DNA from: RHLJ01 sp965601955
Lineage (GTDB): Bacteria; Bacteroidota; Rhodothermia; Balneolales; Balneolaceae
Direction: 5' to 3'
DNA: 64,000 bases
Assembly: GCA_965601955.1 (NCBI GenBank)
Contig: OZ271855.1
Coordinates: 806,001-870,000, forward strand
How positions within the stretch are numbered: position 1 is the stretch's first letter; every line of letters starts with the position of its first letter. Position numbers and translations under genes: made by a program. The notes beneath the pieces were generated by a model. The model saw only the letters and a program-made list of their open reading frames with translations, ran no database searches and was not told where the DNA came from. This document shows, in pieces, positions 63,517-64,000 of the stretch.

Positions 63517-63924
63517 TTATAAATAGTTTATGCTTGTAGTAATTGAACCTGTATATGTTCCTTTTAGGTTAGCAGCTGAGTTTTGATCAATTCTTGCTTC
63601 AATATCTACTGAATGTCTGCCATTCTTAGATTTATGTAAGCTATCAGTAGTAATGTTAATTTTTTCTCCGTATTGGTTCGTTAACTGAGCATAGCTTGAA
63701 GTTTCTACATGAGTAACTGCATGCTTAGTCGTTACAAATTCAAATCTTCCAGAGGTTTCTGTATTAGTATCTAGTTTGATTGTAATTGGTTGAACAGTTT
63801 CAAGAGTAGCTCCACTGACAATTGTTGCAGAAACACGCATAACCGCGCTGGTACTTTTTACTTGACCAACTCCATCTTGACATAAGACAAAAAGGAAAAA
63901 TATTATTAAGATAAATGCTCTCAT
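63517..63924 (-). CDS. Secreted DUF4402-like protein
   Basis: A 135-residue protein starting at ATG 63924 (MRAFILIIFFLFVLCQDGVG, a signal peptide). An upstream ATG at 63951 would add nine residues with extra basic ones. The mature part is beta-rich and ends in KGTYTGSITTSINYL, the C-terminal style of DUF4402 and pilin-like proteins. Assignment is from pattern only. A strong terminator follows. Confidence 0.6.
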   Translation of the reverse strand: MRAFILIIFFLFVLCQDGVGQVKSTSAVMRVSATIVSGATLETVQPITIKLDTNTETSGRFEFVTTKHAVTHVETSSYAQLTNQYGEKINITTDSLHKSKNGRHSVDIEARIDQNSAANLKGTYTGSITTSINYL

Positions 63925-64000
63925 ACGGCGATTTTTCCTGACCGCAAGCATTATATTAAAAAAATCTAATATTAGAAAATCTTAATATTCATATTAATTA

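Noticed and set aside
1..64000. CRISPR arrays, IS elements, prophage or tRNA/rRNA genes
   Set aside because: No regularly spaced repeats, transposase or phage proteins, nor tRNA-like cloverleaf sequences were found by reading; absence is by inspection, not by a tool.

Overview
The window looks like a chromosomal segment of a Bacteroidota/Balneolota-type bacterium, most plausibly a marine Balneolaceae relative. Evidence: moderate-to-low GC by eye, SusC/CirA-type TonB receptors with carboxypeptidase-regulatory-like N-termini, HmuY/HmuR haem capture, DUF2461, DUF2911 and DUF6263 proteins, a permease-M1 peptidase fusion, mostly Shine-Dalgarno-less starts, and -7 boxes of the TAnnTTTG kind. The placement is inference; no rRNA or tRNA gene is present to test it. 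I saw no phage, IS element, CRISPR array or clear horizontally acquired island.

Layout. 0-4.2 kb: the tail of an unknown gene, a DDAH-like amidinotransferase, a penicillin-acylase-family hydrolase and a small membrane protein. 4.2-8.5 kb: carA-carB, preceded by a leader with a 31-codon ORF overlapping an intrinsic terminator; CarB lacks the C-terminal allosteric domain. 8.5-12.6 kb: two unknown secreted or envelope genes and recQ. 12.6-16.2 kb: a probable copper-uptake operon with a Cys/His-rich protein, a Met/His-rich lipoprotein and an OprC-like TonB receptor carrying the CxxxM and HxM copper ligands. 16.3-20.9 kb: two small barrel-like proteins, then a DASS transporter, single-domain response regulator and cNMP-domain histidine kinase. 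20.9-26.9 kb: DUF58, an SDR, an OmpR/HK pair, an atypical aquaporin and small proteins. 27-34.3 kb: a complete haem operon (hmuV, U, T, S, a double-domain HmuY, and the HmuR receptor). 34.4-36.6 kb: DUF427, DUF423, CDGSH/ferredoxin and DUF6263. 36.7-40.1 kb: a second copper locus (DUF411, PCuAC, SCO, Met-rich outer-membrane protein, Cys/His-rich protein) in which PCuAC and SCO are bracketed by inverted copies of a repeat. 40.2-48.1 kb: an M14 peptidase and a TamA-like/TamB pair. 48-55 kb: MBL hydrolase, GroES-like protein, SDR, DUF2461, DUF3052/YdeI-like protein, a Gfo/Idh and sugar-isomerase pair, and DUF2911. 55-64 kb: permease-M1 peptidase fusion with its ATPase, an AlaDH/PNT-type dehydrogenase, a Wzi-like protein, a glyoxalase-fold protein and a DUF4402-like secreted protein.

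How it fits together. Metal acquisition dominates. Two separate metal-receptor transcripts, the OprC-like copper operon and hmuR, share a near-identical tandem direct repeat, TGAAGATTTTRTGAAGA, just upstream of their first gene, with the 11-bp periodicity typical of OmpR/PhoB-family operators. An OmpR-family two-component pair lies between the two loci. The hmuS operon has its own 10-bp-arm palindrome. The strongest candidates for something undescribed are the carAB leader, the copper-uptake operon with this shared operator, and the tandem HmuY.
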